From Sorangium cellulosum (lineage in GTDB: Bacteria > Myxococcota_A > Polyangia > Polyangiales > Polyangiaceae), in the NCBI RefSeq assembly GCF_004135735.1, contig NZ_CP012670.1:7084501-7148500 (forward strand): a stretch of DNA of 64,000 bases, in the 5' to 3' direction. The notes below the pieces were generated by a model. That model did not search any database, was not told the origin of the DNA, and saw only the letters and a list, made by a program, of their open reading frames with translations. Positions 8,748 to 17,637 of this stretch are shown piece by piece. The translations under genes were made by a program, and so were the position numbers. Each line of letters begins with the position of its first letter. Positions within the stretch are counted from its first letter, which is position 1.

Positions 8748-11700
8748 GGGACGACCGGCAGGGGCAGGGGGAGTCCGTCGGGCGCGAGCGGCGGGGTCAT
8801 GCCGGGCCGCGTCCGGAGGAAGATGCCGTCCTTGTACTCGAACGGGCGCTTCGTCTCGGGGTCGATGACGCCCTGGCTCCACGCGCGCAGCTTGGCGTCG
8901 CCAAGGATGTCCGTGAAGAACGCGAGCCGCTGGATCGCATGATCCACGGCCGGATTCCGGATCTTCCACGCCTTCGCCCAGACGACCGACTCGACGTAGA
9001 ACTTGACCATCGCCTTGTCGGCGTCGTCGAGGAGCCGCTCGCGCGCGGCGCGCCACTGCTCGCGCCGGCTCTGGCGGAGCGCGTCGGCCGTCTCCTGGAG
9101 ATCCTCGCGATCGCTCGTCTCGGCGAGCTTGAGCAGCCGCTCTTCCTTGTCGGTGTAGAGCCTGAGGCCCGGCGGACGAGCGTTGTAGAGGCCGGTCCGG
9201 CAGGAGTCGTAGAGCGAGCCCTGCCGCGCCCGCGCGGCCACCGACCAGGGCCGCGACTCGTAGGTGGTGATGACCTCCTGGAGCTCCTTCCAGTACCTGT
9301 CGTTGGCCTTGACGAGATCGGCCTCGAAGGCCTTCTTCACCCGGTCGATCACGCCCTCGTAGCGGTGGTGCCCCGTGTCGTAATCGAACTCGGCCTTGAT
9401 GCGCTCATCGATGGCCTTGTAGGCGCACTCCGCGGCCATGTCGGCCTGCACCGACCCGAGGACCTTCGCCGTGTCGCCCGCGGCGGAGCGCCGGAACGCC
9501 GTGAACGCGTTCATGGTGTTCCTGCACCAGTCGCGCGCCTTCGGATCGCCGCCCGCCGCGCGCATCTTGGACGCGTGGTACGCCGCCTGGACGACATACC
9601 CGCTCGCGGCCGGGTTGTTCTTGTTGGCGGTGTAATACGCCTCCATCGACTGCATCGCCTTGTTGCGCGCGGCCCGGTTCGGGCCCTCGTCGGAGCCGCG
9701 CTCGTCCCAGGCCTTCATGTCCGCCGACGCGACCAGGAAATCGATGTCGGCCTTCTGCTCGGGGGGCGGGCTCAGGCTCATGAACGTGGCGCGCGATGCG
9801 GTCATCCTGTCGCGCTCACCGGTGTTCGCGTGGAGCAGCACCGCGTTCCGGGCCGCGTCCCGGCGCGCCGCCTGCTCGAACCGCGTGTTGCGCGCGATGG
9901 TGTCGTAGGTCTCGGCCGCGCTCCGGTAGTTGAAGAACAGGACGTACGCGGCGGAGAGCGCGTCGTACGCCTGCTTCAGGTACTTCACCCGCTCGGCGTA
10001 GCGCTTCGGATCGGGGTCCTTCGGGGGGGTCGCCTCCGGGTCGCCCTTCTCGAGCTTCGCCAGGTTCTCCTCGCTCCCGTACTCCTTGATGAACAGCGAG
10101 TACATGGCGATGGCCTGATCGTAGTCGCCGACCTGCTTGTAACAATAGGCCCCGTTCATGGCGGCCTCCGGCGCCTCGTCGCGGGCCGGCGCCTTCTCGA
10201 GCGCGACCTTGTACAGCGCGGCCGCCTCGCGCCAGGCGGCGACGCGCTCCGGGCCGTCCGGCATCTTCTCGGCCCTCTCGAACGCCCGGGCAGCGTCGAT
10301 GTAGTAGCCGCGCGAGATCGTCGGCCGGGCGATGTCGCCCTCCTTCAGCTTCTGCTCCTCGCTGACGGCGCAGCTCCGGGTGAGCGCCGCCTCCGCGAGC
10401 TTGCGGCTCTGCTCGACGTCGTTCTCGAGGTTCGACATCGTCGTGAGCCGCTCCCACGCCTTGTAGCCGAACTCCGTCTTGCCGCACTGCGCGTCGTAGA
10501 TGGGCTCGAGCCGCCTGCGCGCCTCCGCGAACTGGCCGTAGAGGAAGTAGTAGTCGGCCGCCTGGAACGCGTACAGATCGATGTTCTTCGGGGCGTCGAG
10601 CGCGGGCGGGACGCGCTGGATGTACTCGTCGCGCGCGGTGACCGCGGCCTGCACCGGCCCGGGCAACGGCTCGGCGACGACCCGCTGCTCGCTGCCCTCG
10701 CCGACGATCTTGACCTTCTCGCGCGGCTCGATGCCCTCGGCGCCGCCGGTCCGCTGGAACCGCTTGTGCTGGTCGAGGAGCGCCTGGTGGGCCGTGTCGA
10801 CGACCATGTACGCGGCGGGCTGCAGGTACTTGTCGTCCTCGTTGGAGTCGCGCACGCCGATCGCCGCGCGCCTCGCCGCGTCGACCTCCTGCGCCGTGGG
10901 CGAGCGATCCATCGCCACCGTGATGACGACCACCATGTGGAGCGCGTCGGCCAGCCAGTAGCGGCTCTCGTACGCGTCGGGGGCGTTCTCGTCCTGGCTC
11001 AGGTAGCCGGCCCAGCCCTGCGCGGCCAGGCGGTACTCGCCGAGCGCGCGCTCGAAGATCGGGTCGCGCGTCTCCTTCTCGTTGACGTTCAGCGCCTGCT
11101 GCACGAGGGCGCGCCCCGCGTTCGTGTGGTCGGCCGCGGCCCGCCGGAGCCCGCCGCGCACCAGCCGCTCGGCCGCCTGGATCGCCTCGGGGTCGTCCTT
11201 GTTGGCCTCGACCCACGGGGTCATCCCCACGTACTGGGCGAGCTTGGTGCGCGCCTCGAGCGCCTTCGCCGAGTTCAGCGCCCGCTCGGCCGTCCCCTCG
11301 CGCGACTGCGACGTGAGCGTGTCGTAGATGTCCGCGATCTGGTTCTGGACGACGGGCGCGTCGCGGTGCATCGGCCACTTCTGGAGGAGGATCTCGCTCA
11401 CCTCGATCGTGTTCCGATACTGGTTGAGCTCCTTGAACTCCAGCGCGAGCGCCTTGTAGATCTCGACCGTCCACTTCTGATCTTGCGGGATCAGCCTCGG
11501 ATCCTGGACACGCTCGATCGCGATCCGCATCTTCTGCTCCGCGATGCGGGGGTCGGTCTCGATATCGAGGACATCGTTCCTCGGGATGTAGGGCTCCTCC
11601 GGCCCGGGGCCGACGATGTCCAGGTACGTCAGCGAGCCGGCGATGTAGGTATACGCCTCCGCCCGGAAATCCGCGCCAGGATCCCCCGTCAGCTTCTCCT

Positions 11701-13108
11701 GCTCATCGGTGTAGCGGAGCAGCTCGATGAACTGGCGCACCGAGGTCTCGTAGCGCTGCTGCTTGAAGTACGTCCACGCGAGCTTGTACATCGCGACGCC
11801 GTGGACCGGGGGCTTCTTGTACTTGATCGACTGCCGGTACGCGGACTCGGCCCGGTTGTAGTTGAACGGGCCGCCGGCGCGGTCGATCTCGTTGAAGTGA
11901 TAGTCGCCGATCTGCCACCAGACCTCGGCGATGTAGCGGGGCTCGGCGCCGAGCACCGTCTTCTGCGGGATCGGCTGGCACTCATCCGGGTAAGGATCGA
12001 TGAAGGTCGTCTCGTCCTCGACGACGTCCGCCTGCGCCCGCCCGGCCCGGCGCGCGGGCTGCCCTGCCCTGCCCGGCGTGGCGCCGATCGGCGTCGGATG
12101 GCGCGCCTCCCAGCCGGTCCAGTAATCGTCGTCGTGGTCCTGGGGGAGCTTGCCGACCGTGTCGCGCGTCGGGTCGCTCGGGTCGGGCTCGACCGGGTAG
12201 GGATACCTGTTGTGGCACACGAGCGAGCGCCACACCTGCTGCGCCTCCGGGAAGCGGGCCGAGTCGTTCAGCGCGTGGCCGAGGTAGTAATAGATCCCAG
12301 CGAGCTCGCGGTACTGCGGGAACTCGCGGATGACGCGCTTGTAGAGCGCGATGGCCGGGAGCAGCGCCGCGCTGAGATCGTCGCTCGCGTCCGTGTCCGT
12401 GCGCGCGCGCTCCTCGTAGAGCGCGGCCAGGCGGAACATCGCGTCGGGGGTGTTCTCCGGGTGGGCGTTCGGTCCGCTGTAGCGCTGGACGAACACCTCG
12501 AGCCGCCGGATCGCCTCCTCCCGGGCGTCGCGGAGCCCCTTCCTCTCCGTCTCGAGCTCCCGGTCGAGCGCCGAGAGGATGCGGCGGCGCCTGTCCTCGT
12601 AGTGGTGCTGGACGATGCGGGTGATGGCGCTCCGGTAATCGCGGGCCGCCTTCTCGTAGGCGGCCGCCTCCTTCTCGAGCGCGGCGAGCGCGGCGAGCTG
12701 CGCGGGCGTGGGAGGAGGAGGCGGCGGCGCCTGCTTGCGCCCCGTCGACGCCGGCGGCGCGAAGGCGGGCACCGGCGGCACCGGCGGCGCAGGGGCGGCC
12801 TCGGCCGGCGCCGTGGCGCCCTGGGCCGTCGGCGCCGTGAGGGGCGCCGGCGCAGCCTGCGTCGCGGCAGGAGCGACGGACGCCGCCGGCGCTGGCTGGC
12901 CACCCGGCTGGGAGAGCGCGAGCGGCGTGACCGCGAGCACCAGGGCGAGGCTGGCCACCCCGAGCGCGCCGCGCGGGCGGCGGCGGCGCGGGCGGGCGCC
13001 GCCGCGCGGGCCGGGCGCGACCCCTGCTCCGAGCCACGGCGCCACGGCCCCCGCGCGCGGCGCCTCAGACGTCCGCGGCGCGCCCGCGCCGCCGTGCTCC
13101 TTGCTCAC
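8744..13108 (-). CDS. gltD: Large periplasmic TPR protein, GltD (AgmU)-like
   Basis: A 1454-aa protein starting with GTG, which overlaps the previous stop (GTGA). A basic stretch and hydrophobic helix near residues 40-68 look like a late signal sequence (LGVASLALVLAVTPLALS), followed by an Ala/Pro-rich linker and a coiled segment (~130-200). The rest is a long array of tetratricopeptide and Sel1-like helices (YYYLGHALNDSARFPEA, AMYKLAWTYFKQQRYE, MNGAYCYKQVGDYDQAI). In M. xanthus the large TPR protein GltD/AgmU of about 1200 residues is periplasmic, travels with gliding complexes, and is encoded directly upstream of gltE as here. Either a shorter N-terminus or a membrane-anchored form is possible. 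Confidence 0.75.
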   Translation of the reverse strand: MSKEHGGAGAPRTSEAPRAGAVAPWLGAGVAPGPRGGARPRRRRPRGALGVASLALVLAVTPLALSQPGGQPAPAASVAPAATQAAPAPLTAPTAQGATAPAEAAPAPPVPPVPAFAPPASTGRKQAPPPPPPTPAQLAALAALEKEAAAYEKAARDYRSAITRIVQHHYEDRRRRILSALDRELETERKGLRDAREEAIRRLEVFVQRYSGPNAHPENTPDAMFRLAALYEERARTDTDASDDLSAALLPAIALYKRVIREFPQYRELAGIYYYLGHALNDSARFPEAQQVWRSLVCHNRYPYPVEPDPSDPTRDTVGKLPQDHDDDYWTGWEARHPTPIGATPGRAGQPARRAGRAQADVVEDETTFIDPYPDECQPIPQKTVLGAEPRYIAEVWWQIGDYHFNEIDRAGGPFNYNRAESAYRQSIKYKKPPVHGVAMYKLAWTYFKQQRYETSVRQFIELLRYTDEQEKLTGDPGADFRAEAYTYIAGSLTYLDIVGPGPEEPYIPRNDVLDIETDPRIAEQKMRIAIERVQDPRLIPQDQKWTVEIYKALALEFKELNQYRNTIEVSEILLQKWPMHRDAPVVQNQIADIYDTLTSQSREGTAERALNSAKALEARTKLAQYVGMTPWVEANKDDPEAIQAAERLVRGGLRRAAADHTNAGRALVQQALNVNEKETRDPIFERALGEYRLAAQGWAGYLSQDENAPDAYESRYWLADALHMVVVITVAMDRSPTAQEVDAARRAAIGVRDSNEDDKYLQPAAYMVVDTAHQALLDQHKRFQRTGGAEGIEPREKVKIVGEGSEQRVVAEPLPGPVQAAVTARDEYIQRVPPALDAPKNIDLYAFQAADYYFLYGQFAEARRRLEPIYDAQCGKTEFGYKAWERLTTMSNLENDVEQSRKLAEAALTRSCAVSEEQKLKEGDIARPTISRGYYIDAARAFERAEKMPDGPERVAAWREAAALYKVALEKAPARDEAPEAAMNGAYCYKQVGDYDQAIAMYSLFIKEYGSEENLAKLEKGDPEATPPKDPDPKRYAERVKYLKQAYDALSAAYVLFFNYRSAAETYDTIARNTRFEQAARRDAARNAVLLHANTGERDRMTASRATFMSLSPPPEQKADIDFLVASADMKAWDERGSDEGPNRAARNKAMQSMEAYYTANKNNPAASGYVVQAAYHASKMRAAGGDPKARDWCRNTMNAFTAFRRSAAGDTAKVLGSVQADMAAECAYKAIDERIKAEFDYDTGHHRYEGVIDRVKKAFEADLVKANDRYWKELQEVITTYESRPWSVAARARQGSLYDSCRTGLYNARPPGLRLYTDKEERLLKLAETSDREDLQETADALRQSRREQWRAARERLLDDADKAMVKFYVESVVWAKAWKIRNPAVDHAIQRLAFFTDILGDAKLRAWSQGVIDPETKRPFEYKDGIFLRTRPGMTPPLAPDGLPLPLPVVP

Positions 13109-15513
13109 TTCTCATCCTCCGGATCGCCGCTGTCATCGAGGACCTCGTTGAGCTCCTCCCTGAGGACCCGATCCTCCCGGGCCCGCTCGACCTGCAGGCT
13201 GCGGACGCGCGTCATCTGCTCCTCGCGGACCTCCCACGCCTCCTCGGTGATGCCGACGTCGGCGCGCAGGATGATGTTCTTCAGCCTGTCGCGGACGAGG
13301 CCGAAGTTGCGCATCGCGACCTCGCCGACGACGAGGCGCGCCTCCCGGTCGAGCGCCTCGAGCTGCACCGAGTAGCCCACGACGTTCGCCGTCTCCCGGG
13401 CGACCGTCTGCCGGAGGCCCGCGGCCCTCTCGGCGACCTCCCCCTCGATGTCCCGGAGCGCCGCCTCGACCCGCGCGTCCGCGGCGTCGCCCGCGCGCAG
13501 CACGGGCGTGATCCGCCGCGCGTACTCCGCGAGATCCTGGCCGCCGGCGCCCGCCGCGGCCAGCTCGACCTCGCGCGTCAGCGCGTCGCGGTGGGCCCTG
13601 CGGACCTGCGCGTCCTCGATGAAGCGCTGATCGCCGAAGCCGACCTGGACCCGGCCCGCGCTGATCTGCTTGCGGAGCACCTCCGTCTGCTGGCGGTAGA
13701 CCGCGAGGTCGCGCTCGTTCTGCGCGAGCTCGTGCTCGAACCGCGCGGTGCTCGCGGGATCCCGGACGACCCCCGCCTGCGGGCCCTCGCGGAGCACCCG
13801 CCTGAGGCCGTTGATCGTCGCCTGGAGCGTGTCCATCTGCAGCGTCAGCTGCTGCAGGCGCTGCGACTGCGTGTTCCACTGCTTGATCGCCTGCGCCTCG
13901 CGCTCCTGGAAGTCCGCGTCGGCGACGGGCACCCGGGAGAGGCGCCGCTCCAGCGCGCGCCGCCGCGCGCGCGCGCTGCCGATCTCGCCCGAGAGCGAGC
14001 CGTCCTCCACGTCGTCCATGCCCTGGCCGAGCGCGAGGCGCGCCAGCGCGACCCGGTTGAGCAGCGCGAGCGCCCGCTCCTCGCCGGCCTTGAGCTCCGG
14101 GAACGCGCGCACCCGGTTGGGCGAGGTGAGCACGGCGTTCAGCTTCTCGATCATCTCGTTCGACTGCTTGATCAGCTCGCGGCAGCGGTTGATGTCGTCG
14201 ATCACCGCGAACGCCGCCGGGCCGTCCTCGGCCTCGCGCGCCCATTGCACCGCGAGCGGCGGGAGCGCGGAGGTCGTGTCGAGCGCCTCGAGCTGCTCCT
14301 GGCTCAGCTTGTCGTAGTAGACCGCGGGATCGCTCGTCGCGCCGAGGAAGGCGTCGACGCGCGCGCGCATCGGGTCGTACGTGGCGCGGACCCCCTCGTA
14401 CACCCGGAGCGACTTCTCGAAGCGGCCGGCGCGGAGCATCAGGTCGCCGCGGAGCAGCGAGCCGTCCGCGATGTTCTGGCTATCCGGCTCGGCGATGGCG
14501 AGGATCTCGAGCGATCGCTGGGCGCGGTCGACGTCGCCCAGGCGGACGTACACCCAGGCGAGCTCGTAGAGCATGGTCCCGAACTCGGGCGAGGCGCGGT
14601 CGATGTGGCCGTACGCCTGCACGGCCTGGGCCCACTGGTCGGCCTCGTAGAAGAGCCGCCCGATCGCGAGCCACGAGAGGTCGATGACGCGCCGGTGCTC
14701 CGGGGTGTCGGGCGGCAGCTGCGTCACCTTCTGGAACAGGTCGATGGCGGCGACGTAGCGCGTCTTGGGCACCGGGAGGGGCGCCTCGTCCTCCCTGGGC
14801 GGCTCCGGCGGGGGCGTCGCCTCCTTGACCGCGATCAGGGCGAGCAGGTATCTCGCCTGGTGGTAGTACTCGCTCCGCGGGTCGACCGCCCCGAGCGCGG
14901 CCTTCGCGCCGGCGAGGTCCTTCTTCACGTAGAGGCCCTTGCCGCGCGCGTACGAGAGGGCGCTCCCGGCCGCGGTGGGCGGGACGCCGTCCATCGACGC
15001 GAAGATGGCGTCGAGGGCGTCGTGGTCCTTGAGCCGGAGGCAGATGTCCACGAGCCGGCCGAGCGCCTTCTCCTGGTAGGCGGCGAACCGCGGCTCGGCG
15101 CCGCTCGCGACGATCCGCTGGAAGACGCGGCGCGCCGAGAGGTACTGCTTCGAGCGGAAGTACGTCTCGCCGAGCAGCGTCAGCGCGTCGGGGAGGGCCG
15201 TCGGGTGCTCGGGGTGCTTCTCGACGACCTCGTTCAGCACGTTGGCCGCGCGCGCGTAGTCCCTGGAGCCCATCAGGAGGACAGCGTCCGCGATGCGCTG
15301 GGATGCGGTGCGCTCCTCGCCGCGCGACTTCTGGATGGCCGCCTGGATGGCGCCGAGCCCGGAGGCGACGCTGCGGATCTGCTGAGAGGCGCTCGTGTAC
15401 GCGCGCTCGGAGTCCAGGGCCCACGCCTCGGAGGGGGCGGCGGTCGCGGCCGCGCCGAGCGTGAGCAAGCCAAGCAAGGCAGGGAGTACCCGCGATCCGG
15501 AGTCCCAGGTCAT
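13105..15513 (-). CDS. gltC: GltC-like periplasmic TPR protein
   Basis: An 802-aa protein with a signal peptide (MTWDSGSRVLPALLGLL to SEAWA). TPR-like repeats run from ~40 to 400 (AANVLNEVVEKHPEHPTALP, TLLGETYFRSKQYLSARRVF, YELAWVYVRLGDVDRAQRSL). The C-terminal half is rich in long charged helices (AIKQWNTQSQRLQQLTLQMD), probably coiled coil. M. xanthus GltC is a periplasmic TPR protein of the G1 gliding cluster that binds outer-membrane GltA/GltB. It is placed here directly upstream of the gltD-like gene, so the two Myxococcus clusters appear joined. The 15513 start has a weak AGGA site and precedes the signal peptide exactly; upstream in-frame sequence overlaps another gene. The name is moderately secure. 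Confidence 0.72.
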   Translation of the reverse strand: MTWDSGSRVLPALLGLLTLGAAATAAPSEAWALDSERAYTSASQQIRSVASGLGAIQAAIQKSRGEERTASQRIADAVLLMGSRDYARAANVLNEVVEKHPEHPTALPDALTLLGETYFRSKQYLSARRVFQRIVASGAEPRFAAYQEKALGRLVDICLRLKDHDALDAIFASMDGVPPTAAGSALSYARGKGLYVKKDLAGAKAALGAVDPRSEYYHQARYLLALIAVKEATPPPEPPREDEAPLPVPKTRYVAAIDLFQKVTQLPPDTPEHRRVIDLSWLAIGRLFYEADQWAQAVQAYGHIDRASPEFGTMLYELAWVYVRLGDVDRAQRSLEILAIAEPDSQNIADGSLLRGDLMLRAGRFEKSLRVYEGVRATYDPMRARVDAFLGATSDPAVYYDKLSQEQLEALDTTSALPPLAVQWAREAEDGPAAFAVIDDINRCRELIKQSNEMIEKLNAVLTSPNRVRAFPELKAGEERALALLNRVALARLALGQGMDDVEDGSLSGEIGSARARRRALERRLSRVPVADADFQEREAQAIKQWNTQSQRLQQLTLQMDTLQATINGLRRVLREGPQAGVVRDPASTARFEHELAQNERDLAVYRQQTEVLRKQISAGRVQVGFGDQRFIEDAQVRRAHRDALTREVELAAAGAGGQDLAEYARRITPVLRAGDAADARVEAALRDIEGEVAERAAGLRQTVARETANVVGYSVQLEALDREARLVVGEVAMRNFGLVRDRLKNIILRADVGITEEAWEVREEQMTRVRSLQVERAREDRVLREELNEVLDDSGDPEDEK

Positions 15514-15539
15514 GGCGACTTGTCCTAACGAGCTCGATG

Positions 15540-16421
15540 CTACTTGCCACCCGCGGCGGCGGCCGGCTGCCCGGAGGTGTCCGAGAGGCCGCTCACGATC
15601 TTCTCGACGAAACGGACGGCGGGGCGCTCTTCGAGCGGGGTCGTGACCCCGCCCTTCTCGAACGCGACGGCCTGGAGGTTGATCGTCTTCCCCTCGACCG
15701 CCGTGAACGAGTGGCTGGAGCGCACCTCGAAGCGGTAGCCACGGAGATAGGAGAACACCCCGTAGCCGTTGCCCTGCAGGTTCACGAGCACCTGCAGCGT
15801 GTGGTCGCCCGGCGGGACCGAGCCGTTGAAGATCGGGATCTCGGCCTGCTCCGCGAGGGCGCCGGACTGATCGGTCTTGTTGTACTGGACGGCGCCGTCG
15901 AGCACGATGAGCACGCGGGTCACGCGGAACGCGCTTGACAGCTCGTTGTTGAACCGGATGGAGGCGCGCGAGCCGGCGCCGCCTCCGGAGAGGATGGTGT
16001 CGCTGAGGAGCGAGAGCCGCGTGTGGCTGCGGCGGATCTGCTCCTTGAGCTCGTCGATGCGCTGCTCCAGGTCCCGCAGCCGCACCGCGTACGTCGGCCC
16101 GTCCATCGCCGGCGCGGCGGCGGGCGCGGCCTTCGTCGTGGCCGGCGTGGCCGCCGCGCCGCCGGCGGGCGTGGCCGCCGCGCCGCCGGCGGGCGTGGCC
16201 GCCGCGCCGCCGGCGGGCGTGGCCGCCGCGCCCGTCGGGGCGGGCGCCGCGGAGGCGGCCGGCGCCGCGGAGGCGGCCGGCGCGCCCTGCGGGGCGGGCG
16301 CCGCGGACGCGGCGGGTGCATCGGCTTTGCCCGTCGCGCCGCCCGGGCTCTGGGCGAGGGCCGGCGTGACCATCAAGAACGAGGCCCCCACCCCCACTGC
16401 CAGCATCCTGATAAGTCGCAT
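15540..16421 (-). CDS. Secreted Ala/Pro-rich coiled-coil protein, first gene of the gliding run
   Basis: A 293-aa protein with a clear signal peptide ending TPALAQ. Residues 25-105 are Ala/Pro/Gly-rich, including three exact 24-nt units encoding PAGGAAAT (16145-16220). Residues ~115-140 form a short coiled coil (RLRDLEQRIDELKEQIRRSH), and the C-terminal ~150 residues are a beta-rich domain (ASIRFNNELSSAFRVTRVLI, PPGDHTLQVLVNLQGN, RFEVRSSHSFTAVEGKTINL). Ala/Pro linkers of this type can cause false matches to dihydrolipoamide acyltransferases, but no lipoyl domain is present. It lies 26 nt upstream of the gltC-like gene in the same direction, so a periplasmic role with the gliding complex is likely. 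The specific function is unknown. Confidence 0.72.
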   Translation of the reverse strand: MRLIRMLAVGVGASFLMVTPALAQSPGGATGKADAPAASAAPAPQGAPAASAAPAASAAPAPTGAAATPAGGAAATPAGGAAATPAGGAAATPATTKAAPAAAPAMDGPTYAVRLRDLEQRIDELKEQIRRSHTRLSLLSDTILSGGGAGSRASIRFNNELSSAFRVTRVLIVLDGAVQYNKTDQSGALAEQAEIPIFNGSVPPGDHTLQVLVNLQGNGYGVFSYLRGYRFEVRSSHSFTAVEGKTINLQAVAFEKGGVTTPLEERPAVRFVEKIVSGLSDTSGQPAAAAGGK

Positions 16422-16995
16422 CGAAAGGCAACCTCGTGGTTTTACCCTCGTCGCAGAGGGGGGCGACCTCACGCCCGGTGCCCGGAGTCTAGTGGCGGCA
16501 GGCTTCGGAGCGCAACGACCTGGGCGAGCCCCCCGCCCCGGTGGAGCGTTCCGTCGCTCCGCCGCTGCGCCGCACCAGCGGCGCGACATCGAGCAGCCGA
16601 AATCGTGCTGGTGCCCTGGCCCGGCGTACACCATGGGGCGCCTATCCGGTCCGGCGGCGCGCGGCCCAGGAGCCTTCCGCGCCGCCCAGGAGCCTTCCGC
16701 GCCGCCCAGGAGGGGTCCTCGCCCGGCCCCGCGCGCCCTGGCCGGCCCTCTTCGGGCGCCGCCGCAGGCTGCCTTCTCTGCTGCGGGCGAACCGCCGGCC
16801 CTCCCGCGGGCGAAGGGGGCTCGCTCGCTCGGGGGCTGATCCGCTAAGGTGCGCTTGTGTCAGGGGAAGGAGAGCTCCTCAGATCTTCGAGCCGCGCTGC
16901 GCGTCCGATCCGACATCGCGGTCGCCGCCACGAACCCGCCGCCGCTCGGGCCGCCAAGAGGACTGCGCAGAGGCTCGGCCGCTCCGGGAGCTAGG
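16422..16995. other. Divergent intergenic region of 574 bp
   Basis: No convincing gene is seen between the first gliding gene (minus) and the ECF sigma gene (plus). The region should carry promoters for both. It contains a direct repeat of 20 nt starting CCCAGGAGCC at 16665-16684 and 16685-16704 with a partial third copy. No hexamers close to consensus were found. Confidence 0.5.
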
Positions 16996-17616
16996 ATGGT
17001 CCCGATTTCTCGAGAGGAGGTCACCGACGAAGTCCTGATGATGCGCTTTCAGGGCGGTGACCGCGCCGCGTTTGCCGGGCTCGTCCGGCGGCACAAGACT
17101 GCGATCTACAACTTCATCCTGCGGCAGGTCCGCGGGCCGCAGGTCGCCGAGGATCTGGTGCAGGACGTGTTCGTGAAGATCGTGCAGAGCGCCTCCGACT
17201 TCAAGCATGAGGCCCGGTTCACCACCTGGGCGTACGCGATCGCGCGCAACGTCTGCATCGACCACCTGCGCAAGATGTCGCTCCGACGCCACCCGTCGCT
17301 CGACCAGGGCTCCGGCGACGCCGGCGACGGGCCCACCCTCGGCGAGCGGACCGCGGATCAGGCCCCCCGGGCCGCGGTGGATCGGGCCGCGATCGGGACC
17401 GAGATGGGGCAGCTCATCCTCCGCGCGGTGGAGGGCCTCCCTCACGAGCAGCGGGAGGTCTTCCTGCTCCGGGAGATCGGGCGCGTCCCCTTCAAGGACA
17501 TCGCCCAGATCGTCGGGGTGCCGGAGAACACGGTGAAGAGCCGCATGCGCTACGCGCTGGAGCGCCTCCAGGAGGCCCTCTCGGAGTACGAGGATTACGC
17601 GAGGGCGCTGCGCTAG
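16996..17616 (+). CDS. ECF-type RNA polymerase sigma factor
   Basis: A 206-aa sigma-70-family factor with only regions 2 and 4. Region 2 (~20-95) shows RHKTAIYNFILRQV, AEDLVQDVFVKI and FTTWAYAIARNVCIDHLRK; region 4 (~135-200) shows LPHEQREVFLLREIGRVPF and VPENTVKSRMRYALERLQ. The start at 16996 is preceded by GGGAG at 6-7 nt; the open frame extends to 16849 but without a ribosome site. The next gene, 21 nt downstream, encodes a zinc-binding anti-sigma factor, so activity is probably controlled by that partner. The acidic linker between regions 2 and 4 (GDAGDGPTLGERTADQ) is somewhat long. Confidence 0.92.
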   Translation: MVPISREEVTDEVLMMRFQGGDRAAFAGLVRRHKTAIYNFILRQVRGPQVAEDLVQDVFVKIVQSASDFKHEARFTTWAYAIARNVCIDHLRKMSLRRHPSLDQGSGDAGDGPTLGERTADQAPRAAVDRAAIGTEMGQLILRAVEGLPHEQREVFLLREIGRVPFKDIAQIVGVPENTVKSRMRYALERLQEALSEYEDYARALR

Positions 17617-17637
17617 CGCGCCGCGAGCGAGCTGCCT

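Noticed and set aside
8939..13375. A 1478-aa open frame on the plus strand
   Set aside because: It is antisense to the gltD-like gene, is composed mainly of Arg/Leu/Val/Asp as expected for the complement of GC-rich codons, and has no domain. The minus-strand TPR protein is clearly the real gene.
15514..16431. In-frame N-terminal extension of the gltC-like gene to 1108 residues
   Set aside because: The extension overlaps another well-supported secreted protein gene in a different frame and is Arg-rich noise; the 15513 start gives an exact signal peptide.
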